From assembly GCA_900318275.1 (NCBI GenBank), contig ONJY01000016.1, positions 1-44,418 of the forward strand: a stretch of 44,418 nucleotides of DNA, read 5' to 3'. The position numbers and the translations under genes are program-made. The first letter of the stretch is position 1. Every line of letters begins with the position of its first letter. Below the pieces are notes generated by a model. That model saw only the letters and a list, made by a program, of their open reading frames with translations, was not told the DNA's origin and made no database searches. Positions 1 to 7,409 of this stretch are shown in pieces. The stretch comes from an uncultured Bacteroidales bacterium. GTDB lineage: Bacteria > Bacteroidota > Bacteroidia > Bacteroidales > P3.

Positions 1-105
1 GTCAACGATGTCAGGAATTTGTCAACTTGTCCAAGAAAACAAGTGACAACCATATCAGGAAAAGGATAAAAAAATGTCAACCAAAATCAGTAAAAGACAT
101 AATTC

Positions 106-279
106 TGTGACAGATGACAGTTGTGACAATTAAAAAATGGTACCACTTATTTCCAAACATTCCCCTTTATAATACTTATAATTAATTAATAATAAGATAT
201 ATATATAAACAAGAAAAGGGACAAAAACAAGAAATGGGTACCCTTCAAAAACAAACTGTCACAACTGTCATCTGTCACA
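106..279. repeat. Inverted repeat pair A (23-bp perfect arms)
   Basis: Positions 106-128 and 257-279 are perfect reverse complements over 23 bp. Each arm holds TGTCA-type words three times (right arm: TGTCACAACTGTCATCTGTC and so on). The 128-nt spacer is AT-rich, with TAATTAATAATAAG and ATATATATA. Arms carrying repeated short words around an AT-rich core resemble iteron/unwinding-element layouts or protein-binding sites, but no replication gene is visible here. Confidence 0.8.
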
Positions 280-348
280 CTTGACCAAAAACTCTTCTCC
301 TAAAAGGCAGAAAAACAAGGCCTTGTAGGGAATCGGCAAGCCCATTCC

Positions 349-475
349 CGACAGACGACAAAACGACAGATAAAAAAATGCGCGACAACATCCTCCTTAT
401 ATATTATATAACTAATTAATATATAGATATATAGATAAGAAAGCAAAAAACAAACTGTCGTACTGTCGTCTGTCG
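349..475. repeat. Inverted repeat pair B (21-bp arms, 19 matches)
   Basis: Positions 349-369 and 455-475 are reverse complements at 19 of 21 positions, with an 85-nt AT-rich spacer containing ATTATATAACTAATTAATAT. The word is CTGTCGT where pair A has CTGTCA. Both right arms begin ACAAACTGTC, and both are followed by CCTAAAAGGC (299-308 and 486-495). So B is a diverged second copy of the unit that holds pair A. Confidence 0.75.
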
Positions 476-610
476 TTTAATCTCACCTAAAAGGCAAATA
501 AACAACATATTACGCTTCCATAAAAGTTCCCTCATGCTGTTTTTAGGCATCAAAACATGACGAATTTCATCAAAAAACAGCTCTTTTCACCCCCCAAAAA
601 CTTCGTTCCG

Positions 611-666
611 ACGCTTTGCACACTACTTGGCGCACAAAACGCTTTGCACACTACTTGGCGCACAAA
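611..666. repeat. Perfect 28-bp tandem duplication
   Basis: Positions 611-638 and 639-666 are identical 28-bp units placed head to tail with no spacer (core GCACACTACTTGGCGCAC). The lack of any divergence suggests a recent duplication. Confidence 0.9.
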
Positions 667-831
667 CCATCGTCGCAGAAAAACGCCCCTTCAGCTCATT
701 TGGAAGGTGTTTTTTTATCTCAGAACGGCACTTGACCCATCGGATTCGCCGACCACAATCCGAGTAATTCGCTTTCAAATTGTACGGCTACAGCCAATTC
801 GTAAAATTGGCATAATTCGCCGTTATAAAAG

Positions 832-858
832 AAAAAGCCCGCCGTGAGGGGCGGGCTT
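832..858 (-). terminator. Rho-independent terminator after the S9 peptidase gene
   Basis: A 9-bp perfect stem (835-843 pairing with 850-858, AAGCCCGCC/GGCGGGCTT) has a 6-nt loop. On the minus strand it is followed by a T-rich run (TTTCTTTTAT). It lies about 20 nt beyond the S9 peptidase stop and ends the minus-strand run of genes. Confidence 0.88.
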
Positions 859-878
859 GGCCTTGACGGGGGCCACGG

Positions 879-2993
879 TTATTTCTTGAGCCACTGGTCG
901 AACCAGTCGATGAAGTTGCGGTGCCAGAGGAGGCTGTTCTGGGGCTTGAGGACCCAGTGGGTCTCGTCGGGGAAGTAGAGGTAGCGGCTTGGGATGTGGC
1001 GCATCTGGGCGGCGTTGTAGGCGGCCATACCCTCAGAAGCCACGATGCGGAAGTCGAACTCCGAGTGGATGACGCAGATGGGGGTGTTCCACTTGTCGAC
1101 GAAGAGGTGCGGCGAGTTGGCGTAGCTCTTCTTGATTTGCGGGTTGTTCCAATCCCAGTAGGGGCCGCCGAGGTCCCAGTTGTCGAACCACATCTCCTCG
1201 GTCTCGAGGTACTGCTGCTCGAAGTTGAACATGCCGTTGTGGGCGAGGAAGGCCTTGAAGCGACGGCCTTCGTTGTAGCCCTTGACGCCGTAGTTATGGC
1301 CGGCGAGCCAGTAGATGCTGTAGCCGCCGAAGGAGGCGCCGCAGGCGCCGATGCGCTCACGGTCGATCTGCTTGAAGTTGTTGGCGAAGTAGTCGGTGGC
1401 GCTCATGTAGTCCTGCATGCAGAGTCCGCCGTAGTCGCCGCTGATTTCCTCGAGCCACTCCATGCCGAAACCGGGGCATCCGCGACGGTTGGGGGCGATG
1501 ACGAAGTAGCCGGCGCCGGACATTACCTCGAAGTTCCAGCGGGTGCTCCAGAACTGGCTGACGATGTTCTGGGGGCCGCCTTCGCAGAAGAGCAGCGCGG
1601 GATAGGTCTTGGTGCTGTCGTAGTCGTAGGGGTAGATGAGCCAGGTGAGCATTTCCTTGCCGTCGACGGTCTTGATCCAGTAGGGCTCGGTGCGGCCCAT
1701 GCGCACCTGCGAGAGGATGGCGTCGTTGTAGGTGCTGAGCTTGCGACCCTCGGCCTTCTCGTCGGCGAGGTTGTAGGCGTAGATGGTGGCGGGGTACTGG
1801 ATGGAGACCTGCGAAGCGTAGATGTTGTCATCGACCATCTGGAAGCTGTTGACGTCATGTATGCCCTGCGAGAGCTGGCGTATGGAGCCGTCCTGGCCGA
1901 AGGCGAAGAGCTCCAGGGTGCCGCGATACATGACGACGGCCACGAGCTCTTTGTCGTCCTTGCTCCAGCTGATGCCGCTGACACCGTAGTCGAAGTTCTC
2001 GGTGAGGTCGCGTTTGGTGCCGCTGGCGAGGTCCATGACCATGAGGCGCAGCTTGTCGCTCTCATAGCCGTCGCGCTCCATGCTCTCCCAGGCAATCATC
2101 TTGCCGTCGTGGCTGAAGACGGGGTTCTGGTCGTAGCCCATGATGCCCTCGCTGATGTTGGTGGTCTCACCGGTCTCTATGTTATAGATGAAGATGTCGC
2201 TGTTGGTGCTGTGGGCGTAGTCGTAGCCGGTCTTCTTGCGGCAGGTGTAGGCTATGAGCTTGCTGTCGGGGCTGTAGTTATACTGCTCGGTGCCACCCCA
2301 GGGGCGCATGGGGCACTCGTAGGGGTCGCCGCCGAGGATGTCGACAGCCTTGTCCATGTCGGCCTTGCCGTTGGTGAGCGTCACATAGTAGATGTGCGGT
2401 ATTTCGTCCACCCAGTTGTCCCAGTGGCGGTACATGAGGTCCTCGTTGATGCGGCCGGTGGTCTTGTCGAGGCCGGCATAGAGCTTGTTGAGATGGTCGG
2501 GGCGTGTGACGGGGATGGTGGAGACGTAGACAATCGACTTGCCGTCGGGGGCCACCTTGAAGCCCTCGAAGCCGCGCTCGCACTCGGCCACCTTGCTCTC
2601 CTTCTGCGTCTTGACGTCCATGGAGAGTATCTCGTTGCCGCGACAGAACATCAGCGTGTTGTCGTCGAGCCACACGGGGCTGAACTCGCTGGCGGCAGTC
2701 TTCGTGAGGCGCTGCTCGGTGGGCTCGGCACCGTCGTTGGTGAGCAGGTAGAGCTCCACGTTGCCCTTGTTCTGCTCCATGCTGACGTTCTTCACGCCAT
2801 AGACGACATGCTTGCCGTCGGGGCTCACGGCGTACTCGCCTATCTGCCCCAGGCTCCACATCACCTCGGGGGTGAAGCGGCCGTCGGCGACGGTGATCTC
2901 GTTCTTCTCTATCGGCTTTTCGCCAGCGTCTTTGGGCTGGCAGGCGGTGAAGCACAGCGCTCCGGCCGCCAGATACAGTAGTGTTTTCTTCAT
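879..2993 (-). CDS. S9 family peptidase (DPP-IV/prolyl oligopeptidase-like lipoprotein)
   Basis: A 704-residue serine peptidase that probably trims peptides outside the inner membrane. The N-terminus MKKTLLYLAAGALCFTAC is a lipoprotein signal with the lipidated cysteine at position 18. Residues about 40-430 contain WD/PD40-like propeller repeats (for example SPDGKHVVYG, APDGKSIVYV, SPDSKLIAYT). The C-terminal 250 residues are the alpha/beta-hydrolase domain. The catalytic triad is readable: Ser554 in GASFGGYS, Asp647 in HSEFDFRI and His679 in DETHWV. Length and order fit prolyl tripeptidyl/dipeptidyl peptidases of asaccharolytic Bacteroidales, but exact specificity cannot be read. It is last in a minus-strand run, starting 1 nt after the stop of the upstream lipoprotein gene, so it is very likely co-transcribed. 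A terminator follows. Confidence 0.93.
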   Translation of the reverse strand: MKKTLLYLAAGALCFTACQPKDAGEKPIEKNEITVADGRFTPEVMWSLGQIGEYAVSPDGKHVVYGVKNVSMEQNKGNVELYLLTNDGAEPTEQRLTKTAASEFSPVWLDDNTLMFCRGNEILSMDVKTQKESKVAECERGFEGFKVAPDGKSIVYVSTIPVTRPDHLNKLYAGLDKTTGRINEDLMYRHWDNWVDEIPHIYYVTLTNGKADMDKAVDILGGDPYECPMRPWGGTEQYNYSPDSKLIAYTCRKKTGYDYAHSTNSDIFIYNIETGETTNISEGIMGYDQNPVFSHDGKMIAWESMERDGYESDKLRLMVMDLASGTKRDLTENFDYGVSGISWSKDDKELVAVVMYRGTLELFAFGQDGSIRQLSQGIHDVNSFQMVDDNIYASQVSIQYPATIYAYNLADEKAEGRKLSTYNDAILSQVRMGRTEPYWIKTVDGKEMLTWLIYPYDYDSTKTYPALLFCEGGPQNIVSQFWSTRWNFEVMSGAGYFVIAPNRRGCPGFGMEWLEEISGDYGGLCMQDYMSATDYFANNFKQIDRERIGACGASFGGYSIYWLAGHNYGVKGYNEGRRFKAFLAHNGMFNFEQQYLETEEMWFDNWDLGGPYWDWNNPQIKKSYANSPHLFVDKWNTPICVIHSEFDFRIVASEGMAAYNAAQMRHIPSRYLYFPDETHWVLKPQNSLLWHRNFIDWFDQWLKK

Positions 2994-2994
2994 A

Positions 2995-3870
2995 TTATTG
3001 ATTTTTTAGTTCCTCTTTGGCGCTCATGGGGGTGCGGATGTCGACCCGGAAGAAGTTGTAGCCCGAGTGTCCCGGCTCCACGATGTCGATGTACTCGATG
3101 TTCTCGGGCAGAGCCTCGAAGGTCAGCGAGTAGTGCAGCACGTCGTAGCCGCCCTGGTTGTTGGCGAAGTGGGTCTTCTCGGGGTAGAGGGCTATGCCTT
3201 CGTGGGCGGTCATGTGGTAACGCTTGCCTGTGGCGCAGTCCTCTATGTACACCTCGGGCATGATGAACAGGCCGTCGTCGACGATGGGGCGGCGGTCGGG
3301 CGTGCGCTTGCGATACATGAAGTACACCGTCGTCTTGGTGCGCTCCACGTCCACCTGCTCGATGCTCACCGTCTCAGCAAAGGGCGACTTGCGGTCGAGA
3401 TAGGGGTACTCTATTGAACGCGGTATGCGGGGTTTTACCTTCTCCGGCATACGCCTGTCGGCCTGCACCTCCTCCTTCACCTCCGGCGCCTCCTTGGTGC
3501 GTTCGCGTTCGAAGTCGCTGTCTACGGCGTAGCACTTCATCGACGCGTCGAACGAGAAGGTGATGCCGCCATGCGGGGTGCCTTCTATCTTGGTGGCGCG
3601 GTTGCGCATGTTGTACTGGTGGTAGAGGCCTGCTGCCTTGGTGCCGCTGAGGGTCACCGAGTTGTAGGCAATCTTCGAGCCCTCCATGCCGTCCTGCATC
3701 GTGGCGTCGGGACGCCCGAAGTCGGCAACGATGTCATAGTAGCTCTTGCCCATATACACCTCCTCGAGGTCGCGGTCGGCCGAGATGAAGCGGCCGCTGC
3801 CACAGGCGGTGGCTATCAGCGCTGCGGCGGCAGCGATGATGATTCCTGGTTTATTGATTATAGATTTCAT
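2995..3870 (-). CDS. BamE/SmpA-like lipoprotein of unknown function
   Basis: A 291-residue predicted lipoprotein with a hydrophobic signal ending in IATAC (Cys23). After it comes the segment YMGKSYYDIVADFGRPD. Its spacing resembles the short sensor-like motif of SmpA/OmlA/BamE-type lipoproteins, in which a GxS...I...GxP core is common. The middle (about residues 110-150) is charged and low in complexity. The C-terminal half looks like a beta-rich domain (YFMYRKRTPDRRPIVDDG onward) and I do not recognise it. The gene is 12 nt downstream of the MORN gene and 1 nt upstream of the S9 peptidase gene, so the three form a tight unit. The function is unknown, and the BamE resemblance is an inference from one motif. 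Confidence 0.75.
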   Translation of the reverse strand: MKSIINKPGIIIAAAAALIATACGSGRFISADRDLEEVYMGKSYYDIVADFGRPDATMQDGMEGSKIAYNSVTLSGTKAAGLYHQYNMRNRATKIEGTPHGGITFSFDASMKCYAVDSDFERERTKEAPEVKEEVQADRRMPEKVKPRIPRSIEYPYLDRKSPFAETVSIEQVDVERTKTTVYFMYRKRTPDRRPIVDDGLFIMPEVYIEDCATGKRYHMTAHEGIALYPEKTHFANNQGGYDVLHYSLTFEALPENIEYIDIVEPGHSGYNFFRVDIRTPMSAKEELKNQ

Positions 3871-3882
3871 ATTCTCTGTCAG

Positions 3883-4584
3883 CTATTCTTCCACGAACTT
3901 GCCGGCCTGGAAGCGTCCCTGCAGCTGAGTGCCGTCGGGGGCGGTGTAGGAACCCTGGCCGTTGAACTGGTCGTTGAACCACTGGCCCTCATAGTGACCG
4001 CCGTCGGCATAGCGGCAGCTCCCCTGCCCTTCGCGGTGGTCGTTGACCCAGTTGCCGGTATAGGTGGTGCCGTCCTTGAAGGTGATGGTGCCCTGCCCCA
4101 TCATGTGGCCCTGGGTGAAGTTGCCCTCATAGCGGTCGCCGTTGGCCCACACCTTGACACCCTGTCCGTGGGGGGCGCCGTTGATGAAGGGGCCGTCATA
4201 GCGGGTGCCGTCGGGCCACACAAGGCTGCCGGTGCCGGTACCCATCGCCGTCCAGTCGCCTTCCATCACGTTGCCGTTGGGGAAACGGAACGTACCATGT
4301 CCTTTTATGTAGTTCTTCTTCCATTCGCCGCTGTACACCAGGCCGTTGGCCCAGTAGTAGGTGCCTTCGCCGTCCTGCATGCCTTTCTTCCACATGCCGT
4401 CGTAGCGGTCGCCGTTGGGCCACGTCATCAACCCCTTGCCTTCTATCTTGCCCTTGCCGTTGCGCTGACCGGTATACACGCGTCCGTCATCGTAGGTGGT
4501 GGTCTCCACCACCTGTGCACTCGCCGCTGTGGCCAACACAATGGCAAACGCCAGAACCAAGCCTTTACATATATTATTATTCAT
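3883..4584 (-). CDS. Secreted MORN-repeat protein
   Basis: A 233-residue protein with a Sec signal peptide (hydrophobic stretch ending AASAQ, cleavage near residue 24). The rest is almost wholly MORN repeats. About eight or nine copies follow the pattern G-x-x-x-x-x-x-G-x-G-x-x-x-x-x-x-G-x-x-Y-x-G, for example NGDRYDGMWKKGMQDGEGTY and NGDRYEGNFTQGHMMGQGTI. Such repeats form an elongated beta-hairpin solenoid. In bacteria they occur in envelope and scaffold proteins, and no enzymatic domain is present here. The signal peptide puts it in the periplasm or outside the cell. It lies 13 nt from the glycosyltransferase gene upstream and 12 nt from the lipoprotein gene downstream. A role with its envelope neighbours is an inference. 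Confidence 0.88.
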   Translation of the reverse strand: MNNNICKGLVLAFAIVLATAASAQVVETTTYDDGRVYTGQRNGKGKIEGKGLMTWPNGDRYDGMWKKGMQDGEGTYYWANGLVYSGEWKKNYIKGHGTFRFPNGNVMEGDWTAMGTGTGSLVWPDGTRYDGPFINGAPHGQGVKVWANGDRYEGNFTQGHMMGQGTITFKDGTTYTGNWVNDHREGQGSCRYADGGHYEGQWFNDQFNGQGSYTAPDGTQLQGRFQAGKFVEE

Positions 4585-4597
4585 AGCCGAAACGGTT

Positions 4598-5500
4598 TTA
4601 ATTATTATAATGCAACAGTTTAATCAGCGTACCCAACTTATAGAAGTTGAACTGATTGAGGCTGACGCCTGTGCCACTCACGAAGTGGCTCTCCATAGGT
4701 GTCTTGAGCAACTTGAAGAACCAGTACACCACCCCCTGCAGATTCATGCGACGCACCCGGTTGTAGGTGTTGAGCAGACGCACGCTGTGGCAGAAGCGCT
4801 GGTCTTCCCACATGTCGTCGTAAAGCTTCGCCAGGTTCTCCACAGCCTCCACGCTCTTGTGCAGGAACTCGGCGTTTTCCTCCACGTCGCCGTTGATGAC
4901 GGGGTTGTCGATGTGCAGAATAGGTATCTTATTCTGTTCCAAACGGTAGCCGAAAAGTGTGTCCTCATGGCCGTACTTCGTCAGGTTCTCGTCGAAGCGT
5001 ATCTTGTCGAGCACCTCGCGGCGCACCATGAAGTTGTTGGTCATGAACGAGCGGTAGGGGTTCCTGATGCGCTCCGCCAGCGGCCGGCTCTCAATCTTGG
5101 TGCCGTAGAGGTAGCGCAGACGGTGTTCGCGGTCTTTGAAGGTCTCGTCATAGATGCGTCCGCCCACAACCACGTCGGGCTTGCGTATCAGCGTCTTGGC
5201 ATATCCCTGCACAAAATTGTCGGGCACAATCGAGTCGCAGTCGAGGAAGAGCAGATACTCGCCTTTGGCGTACTGCAGGAAGTAGTTGCGTATCTTGGCG
5301 CGTCCCACATTTTTCTCAAGCCCGACGTATGAGGCCAGCTCGGCGATGCCTTTGTTCTGGTTCACGTAGTAGCCCGACGAGTGGTCGTCGATGCACACAA
5401 TCTCGTATTTCTCCGCATCGGCACTCGCTATCTGTCTCGCCAGCCTTCGCACCAGCGGGTATGCATAGTGGTTATATATTGGTATACAAATAGATATCAT
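4598..5500 (-). CDS. Glycosyltransferase family 2
   Basis: A 300-residue GT-A fold glycosyltransferase without membrane segments, so probably cytoplasmic or peripheral. The N-terminus ISICIPIYNH and the nucleotide-sugar region CIDDHSSG are typical of GT2. The DxD-like metal site is LFLDCDS (near residue 98). The segment YGHEDTLFGYRL supplies the ED motif expected for the catalytic base. The acceptor and sugar cannot be deduced; the family builds polysaccharide, O-antigen or glycolipid. It follows the MBL gene after a 7-bp-period repeat array and precedes the MORN gene by 13 nt. Confidence 0.9.
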   Translation of the reverse strand: MISICIPIYNHYAYPLVRRLARQIASADAEKYEIVCIDDHSSGYYVNQNKGIAELASYVGLEKNVGRAKIRNYFLQYAKGEYLLFLDCDSIVPDNFVQGYAKTLIRKPDVVVGGRIYDETFKDREHRLRYLYGTKIESRPLAERIRNPYRSFMTNNFMVRREVLDKIRFDENLTKYGHEDTLFGYRLEQNKIPILHIDNPVINGDVEENAEFLHKSVEAVENLAKLYDDMWEDQRFCHSVRLLNTYNRVRRMNLQGVVYWFFKLLKTPMESHFVSGTGVSLNQFNFYKLGTLIKLLHYNN

Positions 5501-5507
5501 CGCTCAA

Positions 5508-5584
5508 AACTCAAAATTCATAACTCATAACTCAAAATTCATAATTCATAACTCATAATTCATAACTCATAACTCAAAATTCAA
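5508..5584. repeat. 7-bp-period array, 11 units, overlapping the MBL gene end
   Basis: Eleven contiguous heptamers in exact register: AACTCAA, AATTCAT, AACTCAT and close variants. The array begins 7 nt upstream of the glycosyltransferase start codon and runs into the end of the MBL gene. There it encodes that gene's last residues and its TGA stop (complement of 5574-5576). Confidence 0.9.
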
Positions 5585-6332
5585 CCCTAAGTCCGTCATA
5601 AGCCAGCTCCACATGCGGCGGCAGCGTCGCCGACACTTCGGCGTGCAGCCCCATCTCGTGGCTCATGTGCGTCAGGTAGGCCCTCTCGGGCGCCACCGTC
5701 TCTATCACTTCCAACGCCTCGGGCAACGAGTAGTGCGAAAAATGCTTCTCGCGGCGCAACGCGTTAATCACCAGCACCTTCACCCCCTTCAGCTTGGCCA
5801 TCTCCTCGGGTGCCATGTAGTTGGCGTCGGTGATGTACGCCAACGTGCCGATGCGGAACCCCAGCACCGGCAGGTCCTTGTGCATGGCCTTCACGGGCGT
5901 CACCTCCACCCCCGCCGCCGTGAACGGAGCCTCCACCGTGTGCAGGTCCGCCTCGGGCAATCCCGGGTATTGGTGCGGCTCGAAAATATAGTGGTAGTCA
6001 CGTTCTATGGCATGTCTCGCTTCGGCATTCAGGTACACATTCATCTTGCTGTGCTGCACATAGTTGAACGACCTTATATCATCCAGTCCTCCAACATGGT
6101 CGCGATGGGCGTGAGTGATGAGGATTGCATCCAGATGCCCCACATCCTCGCGCAGCATCTGCTGCCGGAAATCGGGCCCTATGTCGAACAATATATTGCG
6201 GCCCTCCATCTCCAGCAACGCCGACGTACGAAGACGCCTATCGCGTGAATCGCCTGAGCGACACACGCGACAGTGGCATGCAATCACGGGCACACCCTGC
6301 GAGGTTCCTGTACCCAAGAACGTGAGCCTCAT
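5574..6332 (-). CDS. MBL-fold metallo-hydrolase (PhnP-like)
   Basis: A 252-residue metallo-beta-lactamase-fold hydrolase. The metal-binding motif HAHRDH is at residues 74-79 (HxHxDH). Further ligands are suggested by MHKDLPVLGFR and by HMSHEMG near the C-terminus. An early Cys cluster, ACHCRVCRSGD (residues 18-28), matches the extra zinc site of PhnP-type phosphodiesterases, which open cyclic phosphates. In Bacteroidota this protein is common outside phn clusters, so its real substrate is uncertain. It starts 1 nt after the rprY stop, implying co-transcription. Its last codons and stop are built from a heptamer repeat array, so the C-terminus has apparently been trimmed or extended by the repeat. 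Confidence 0.9.
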   Translation of the reverse strand: MRLTFLGTGTSQGVPVIACHCRVCRSGDSRDRRLRTSALLEMEGRNILFDIGPDFRQQMLREDVGHLDAILITHAHRDHVGGLDDIRSFNYVQHSKMNVYLNAEARHAIERDYHYIFEPHQYPGLPEADLHTVEAPFTAAGVEVTPVKAMHKDLPVLGFRIGTLAYITDANYMAPEEMAKLKGVKVLVINALRREKHFSHYSLPEALEVIETVAPERAYLTHMSHEMGLHAEVSATLPPHVELAYDGLRVEF

Positions 6333-6333
6333 C

Positions 6334-7026
6334 CTACTCCTTGTGCGTCAGTTTGAAGCCCACACCGTGCACGTTGACAATCTCGACTCCCGGGTCACCC
6401 TTCAGGTACTTGCGCAACTTGGTGATATACACATCCATGGAGCGTGCGGCGAAGTAGCTGTCGTCCTTCCATATCTTCTGCAGGCAGGTGTTGCGGTCGA
6501 CCAGCTGGCCGAAGTTGATGGCGAACATGCGCAGCAGGTCGCACTCCTTGGCTGTCAGGCGCTGTATGTCGTCGTCGAGCGCAAGTGTCTGGTGCACATA
6601 GTCGAACGTGAAGCGTCCTATCTTGAAGACATTCTTGTCGGGACGGTCCTCGTTGAACGAACGGCGCATCGTGGCGTTCAGGCGCGCCAGCAGCTCCTCC
6701 ATGCTGAACGGCTTGGTGATATAGTCGTCGGCACCAATCTCGAAACCCTTCAGCTTGTCGGCCTCCAGGTTCTTGGCGGTCAGGAAAATAAGCGGCACTT
6801 TCTTGTCCACCTTGCGAATCTCCTTGGCTACGGTGAAACCGTCCTTCACAGGCATCATCACGTCAAGGATGCAAGCATCGACATCCTCTTCCTCGAAGAA
6901 GGTCGTTGCTTCTTCGCCGTCTTTGGCCCACACTACGGTGTAGCCTTTTTGGGTCAGGTAAGCCTTCAGGATAGTACCCAGGTTCGGGTCGTCCTCAGCC
7001 ACCAGCAGTTTAATTCCGAGGTTCAT
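6334..7026 (-). CDS. rprY: Response regulator of the OmpR/PhoB type (RprY-like)
   Basis: A 230-residue two-component regulator. The receiver domain (about 1-120) has the acidic pocket Asp12/Asp13, the phospho-acceptor Asp55 in LDVMMP, Thr83 in FLTAKN and Lys105 in TKPF. Residues about 130-228 form a winged-helix DNA-binding domain ending VNVHGVGFKL. Overall it matches RprY of Bacteroides. The partner kinase RprX is not next to it in this window. It heads the minus-strand run, with the MBL gene starting 1 nt later. Its promoter should lie in 7027-7150, but I see no clear TAnnTTTG box for it. Confidence 0.9.
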   Translation of the reverse strand: MNLGIKLLVAEDDPNLGTILKAYLTQKGYTVVWAKDGEEATTFFEEEDVDACILDVMMPVKDGFTVAKEIRKVDKKVPLIFLTAKNLEADKLKGFEIGADDYITKPFSMEELLARLNATMRRSFNEDRPDKNVFKIGRFTFDYVHQTLALDDDIQRLTAKECDLLRMFAINFGQLVDRNTCLQKIWKDDSYFAARSMDVYITKLRKYLKGDPGVEIVNVHGVGFKLTHKE

Positions 7027-7198
7027 AATCAGATAAGTTTTTGTTCCTCAATAAATGATTGTTCTGCTTTTTATCTGCCTATTTCGTACACCTATAACAA
7101 CGATTATTGCATTTTATTGTGTCAAATGTTAAATTTTTTTTGTTAATTGACAAATATCTCCCCCATCCCACACTCCGTCGCTCAGCAGCATCGGCCAC

Positions 7199-7264
7199 TT
7201 CTCCCCATCTTACCCCCACCTAAACGGCTACTAAACGGCTACAAGACGGCCACAACACCCCAGC
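7199..7264. repeat. 11-bp-period tandem array (TAAACGGCTAC type)
   Basis: Two identical units TAAACGGCTAC (7221-7231, 7232-7242) are followed by AAGACGGCCAC (7243-7253). Weaker C-rich units at the same 11-bp spacing flank them (7199-7220 and 7254-7264). The third strong unit ends 103 nt before the TATCTTTG box of the DHH promoter. Confidence 0.8.
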
Positions 7265-7331
7265 TCCGAATGGGGTCGGAAGCCAAACAGACGCTCAGAC
7301 GGGGAAAAATTACGGCTCGGTTAATAAATAA

Positions 7332-7364
7332 TTGTTATAATATCTAAATAAAGTCGTATCTTTG
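7332..7364 (+). promoter_or_regulatory. Bacteroidota promoter of the DHH phosphoesterase gene
   Basis: TATCTTTG at 7357-7364 matches the -7 consensus TAnnTTTG. TTG at 7332-7334 can serve as the -33 element with a 22-nt gap. Transcription would begin near 7370, leaving a leader of about 40 nt before the ATG at 7410. Confidence 0.75.
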
Positions 7365-7409
7365 CACTTGGATTTATCATCCGGCAAACAATGTAATACA
7401 TTGTGGCAC

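Larger units (their letters stand above)
1..878. other. Gene-free AT-rich region with nested repeats
   Basis: No convincing gene lies here; the only open frame of note (557-847) runs through a tandem duplication and has a low-complexity, basic translation. The first 500 bases are AT-rich and dotted with TGTCA or TGTCG words. They form two diverged copies of one unit: inverted-repeat arm, AT-rich core containing TAATTAAT and ATATATA, second arm beginning ACAAACTGTC, then CCTAAAAGGC. Positions 19-30 and 39-49 form a further imperfect inverted repeat. From about 500 the sequence changes character, with a 28-bp tandem duplication at 611-666 and a short hairpin at 794-799/805-810. A terminator for the neighbouring minus-strand gene closes the region. 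The left boundary is the window edge, so an upstream element could own these repeats. Confidence 0.7.
7027..7409. other. Divergent intergenic region, rprY / DHH gene
   Basis: Carries the divergent upstream regions of rprY and the DHH phosphoesterase gene. It holds an AT-rich stretch with an imperfect TGTCAA...TTGACA inverted repeat (7120-7152), an 11-bp-period array, and a Bacteroidota promoter (7332-7364) for the DHH gene. No RNA gene is evident. Confidence 0.7.

Noticed and set aside
557-847. Possible small gene of 96 codons at the left end
   Set aside because: It runs through the 28-bp duplication and into the terminator, and the product is basic without any domain.
921-2981. A 686-codon open frame antisense to the S9 peptidase
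   Set aside because: Same shadow effect; the minus-strand gene has signal, propeller and catalytic triad.
7120-7152. Operator upstream of rprY (TGTCAA...TTGACA)
   Set aside because: The repeat is imperfect and lies in very AT-rich DNA; not strong enough to call a site.
7199-7264. CRISPR-like array
   Set aside because: Units are 11 bp without spacers and no cas gene is present. The same applies to the other 11-bp and 7-bp arrays.
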